Positions 49,661-50,434 of a DNA stretch of 50,434 nt are shown here, piece by piece. The DNA is taken from positions 1-50,434 of IMG/VR virus record IMGVR_UViG_3300047317_000401; one strand, 5' to 3'. The translations under genes were made by a program, and so were the position numbers. The notes below the pieces were generated by a model. It was not told the origin of the DNA. It saw only the letters and a program-made list of their open reading frames with translations, and made no database searches. The DNA is from a virus. The first letter of the stretch is position 1. Each line of letters begins with the position of its first letter.

Positions 49661-50434
49661 ATGGCCACGAGCACGCTTTACCTTGAAGTAACCGCCGCCG
49701 CCGCTGAAACCGCGCGAAAGATCATCGCGCAACGGAAAGGGACGAACAACCGCCGCGCGCGCGTGACCGTTGGGACCAGGGGCGGCGCCACGGCGTCCGT
49801 CCAGGTCAATGGCTCGCATGTGCTTATGAACCTGCCGACCCTGCCGGCGTCCACCGTGCTGTCACGGTCCGAGGCTGACAGGATGCTGGGTTTCATCGCC
49901 CACGAGTGTTTGCACGTGCTGCACACGGACTGGCAGTGGTGGCACCATTGCGTGCGAGCCGGCGCCCGGGTGCGGCATTGGGCGAACTGCCTTGAGGATG
50001 TCCGCATCGAGGCGAAGGAACTCCGCGCGGGGGCCTTCCCGGCTTTGCGCGGCATCCTGAGCGCCACGATGGATAGCCTGCACTACCGGGCGTTGACCGA
50101 TGCCGGCGAGGTTGGCCGGATCATTGGCGCCAGGATTGCTGACGCGCCCTATTGCGTCGCGGTCCTGGGCCGCATGGCGAACCGCTACACCGTGCCCACG
50201 GCGCGCGGCTTGCGTGGCGCGTTGCACCCTGACGTCGCGCGGCTTGTGGATCAGGCTTTGACGGAAGTTAAATCCTGCCGGTCAACGCATGACGTTTACA
50301 GTCTGGCCATGCGCATGGTGGACCTGGAGCGCCAGATTATCGCCGCGAACACACCGCCGCCCCCGCCGCCGCCCCAGGACGACCAGGACGCCCCTGAGAG
50401 CGACCAGGACGCCCCTGGCGCCGATGGCGAGGCT
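49661..50434 (+). CDS. CobT-like metallopeptidase/vWA protein, N-terminal part (continues at position 2)
   Basis: This part encodes the first 258 residues of the 670-residue protein. It carries IAHECLHVLHTDWQWW, an HExxH zinc-peptidase signature (H81, E82, H85), followed by WANCLEDVRIEAKELR, whose acidic residues could give the third zinc ligand. This metallopeptidase-like domain in front of a vWA domain is found in predicted peptidases paired with MoxR ATPases. The start is ATG 49661 with GAAGGGAAC upstream. Both domains are intact, so a zinc-dependent cleavage driven by the ATPase is possible. Whether the site is active cannot be seen. Confidence 0.9.
   Translation, partial: MATSTLYLEVTAAAAETARKIIAQRKGTNNRRARVTVGTRGGATASVQVNGSHVLMNLPTLPASTVLSRSEADRMLGFIAHECLHVLHTDWQWWHHCVRAGARVRHWANCLEDVRIEAKELRAGAFPALRGILSATMDSLHYRALTDAGEVGRIIGARIADAPYCVAVLGRMANRYTVPTARGLRGALHPDVARLVDQALTEVKSCRSTHDVYSLAMRMVDLERQIIAANTPPPPPPPQDDQDAPESDQDAPGADGEA
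50308..50434. repeat. Terminal direct repeat (copy 2), circular-assembly overlap
   Basis: Exact copy of bases 1-127. It contains the codons just before and into the first unit of the tandem acidic repeat of the CobT-like gene. Because it includes unique sequence before the repeat, the circular join itself looks sound, although the number of repeat units beyond it could be wrong. Confidence 0.95.

Noticed and set aside
1-50434. CRISPR array, tRNA or rRNA genes, insertion sequence
   Set aside because: The 60-bp repeat at 71-415 is coding and without spacers; no tRNA cloverleaf, rRNA stretch or transposase was recognised.

Overview
The window is one complete, circularly closed genome of a temperate, podovirus-like phage with high G+C. 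The last 127 bases (50308-50434) repeat the first 127 (1-127) exactly, so the unique circle is about 50,307 bp. One gene, a 670-codon metallopeptidase/vWA protein, is cut by the linearisation point. The head-to-ejection gene order (terminase, portal, scaffold, capsid, two tail-tube/adaptor-like genes, GNAT-like protein, two small Q/A-rich internal proteins, lytic transglycosylase, giant ejection protein) and the absence of tape-measure, sheath or tail-tube genes indicate a short-tailed virion of T7-like architecture. There is no recognisable phage RNA polymerase. The high G+C, the many GTG starts and the Ig-like and SPRY-like tail genes suggest a G+C-rich proteobacterial host, perhaps an alphaproteobacterium; that host is inference.

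Layout. (1) 48.1 kb through the join to 1.5 kb, + strand: a CobS/MoxR-type AAA+ ATPase, a CobT-like HExxH plus vWA protein with a tandem acidic repeat, and a 51-codon ORF. (2) 1.57-6.98 kb, - strand: a coiled-coil protein, a possible replication or regulatory region with short repeats and a 27-bp perfect inverted repeat, a primase-helicase, and a lysogeny block of repressor, excisionase-like protein, tyrosine integrase and small wHTH protein ending in a strong hairpin. (3) 7.27-16.1 kb, + strand: the early replication/recombination operon (Cro-like regulator, RuvC-like resolvase, SNF2-type helicase split over two genes, DUF2800 Cas4-like nuclease, DUF2815 ssDNA-binding protein, ParB-like protein, family A DNA polymerase). 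(4) 16.1-16.56 kb: an A+T-richer convergent junction with TTTGCAC repeats. (5) 16.56-46.8 kb, - strand: all structural and tail-fibre genes, transcribed from fibres toward ejection proteins, tightly packed with many 1-4 nt stop/start overlaps. (6) 46.8-47.97 kb, - strand: two small terminase-associated-type genes and a repeat- and hairpin-rich spacer.

How it fits together: the divergent 6.98-7.27 kb interval is the likely lysogeny switch. The + early operon supplies DNA synthesis and recombination, and the primase-helicase lies on the opposite strand beside repeats that could be an origin. The - strand late block builds the virion. The least explained module is the AAA+/vWA-metallopeptidase pair, which lies outside both the replication and virion blocks. 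Most A+T-richer sequence is in the tail-fibre genes, the ParB-like gene and the 16.1-16.56 kb junction.
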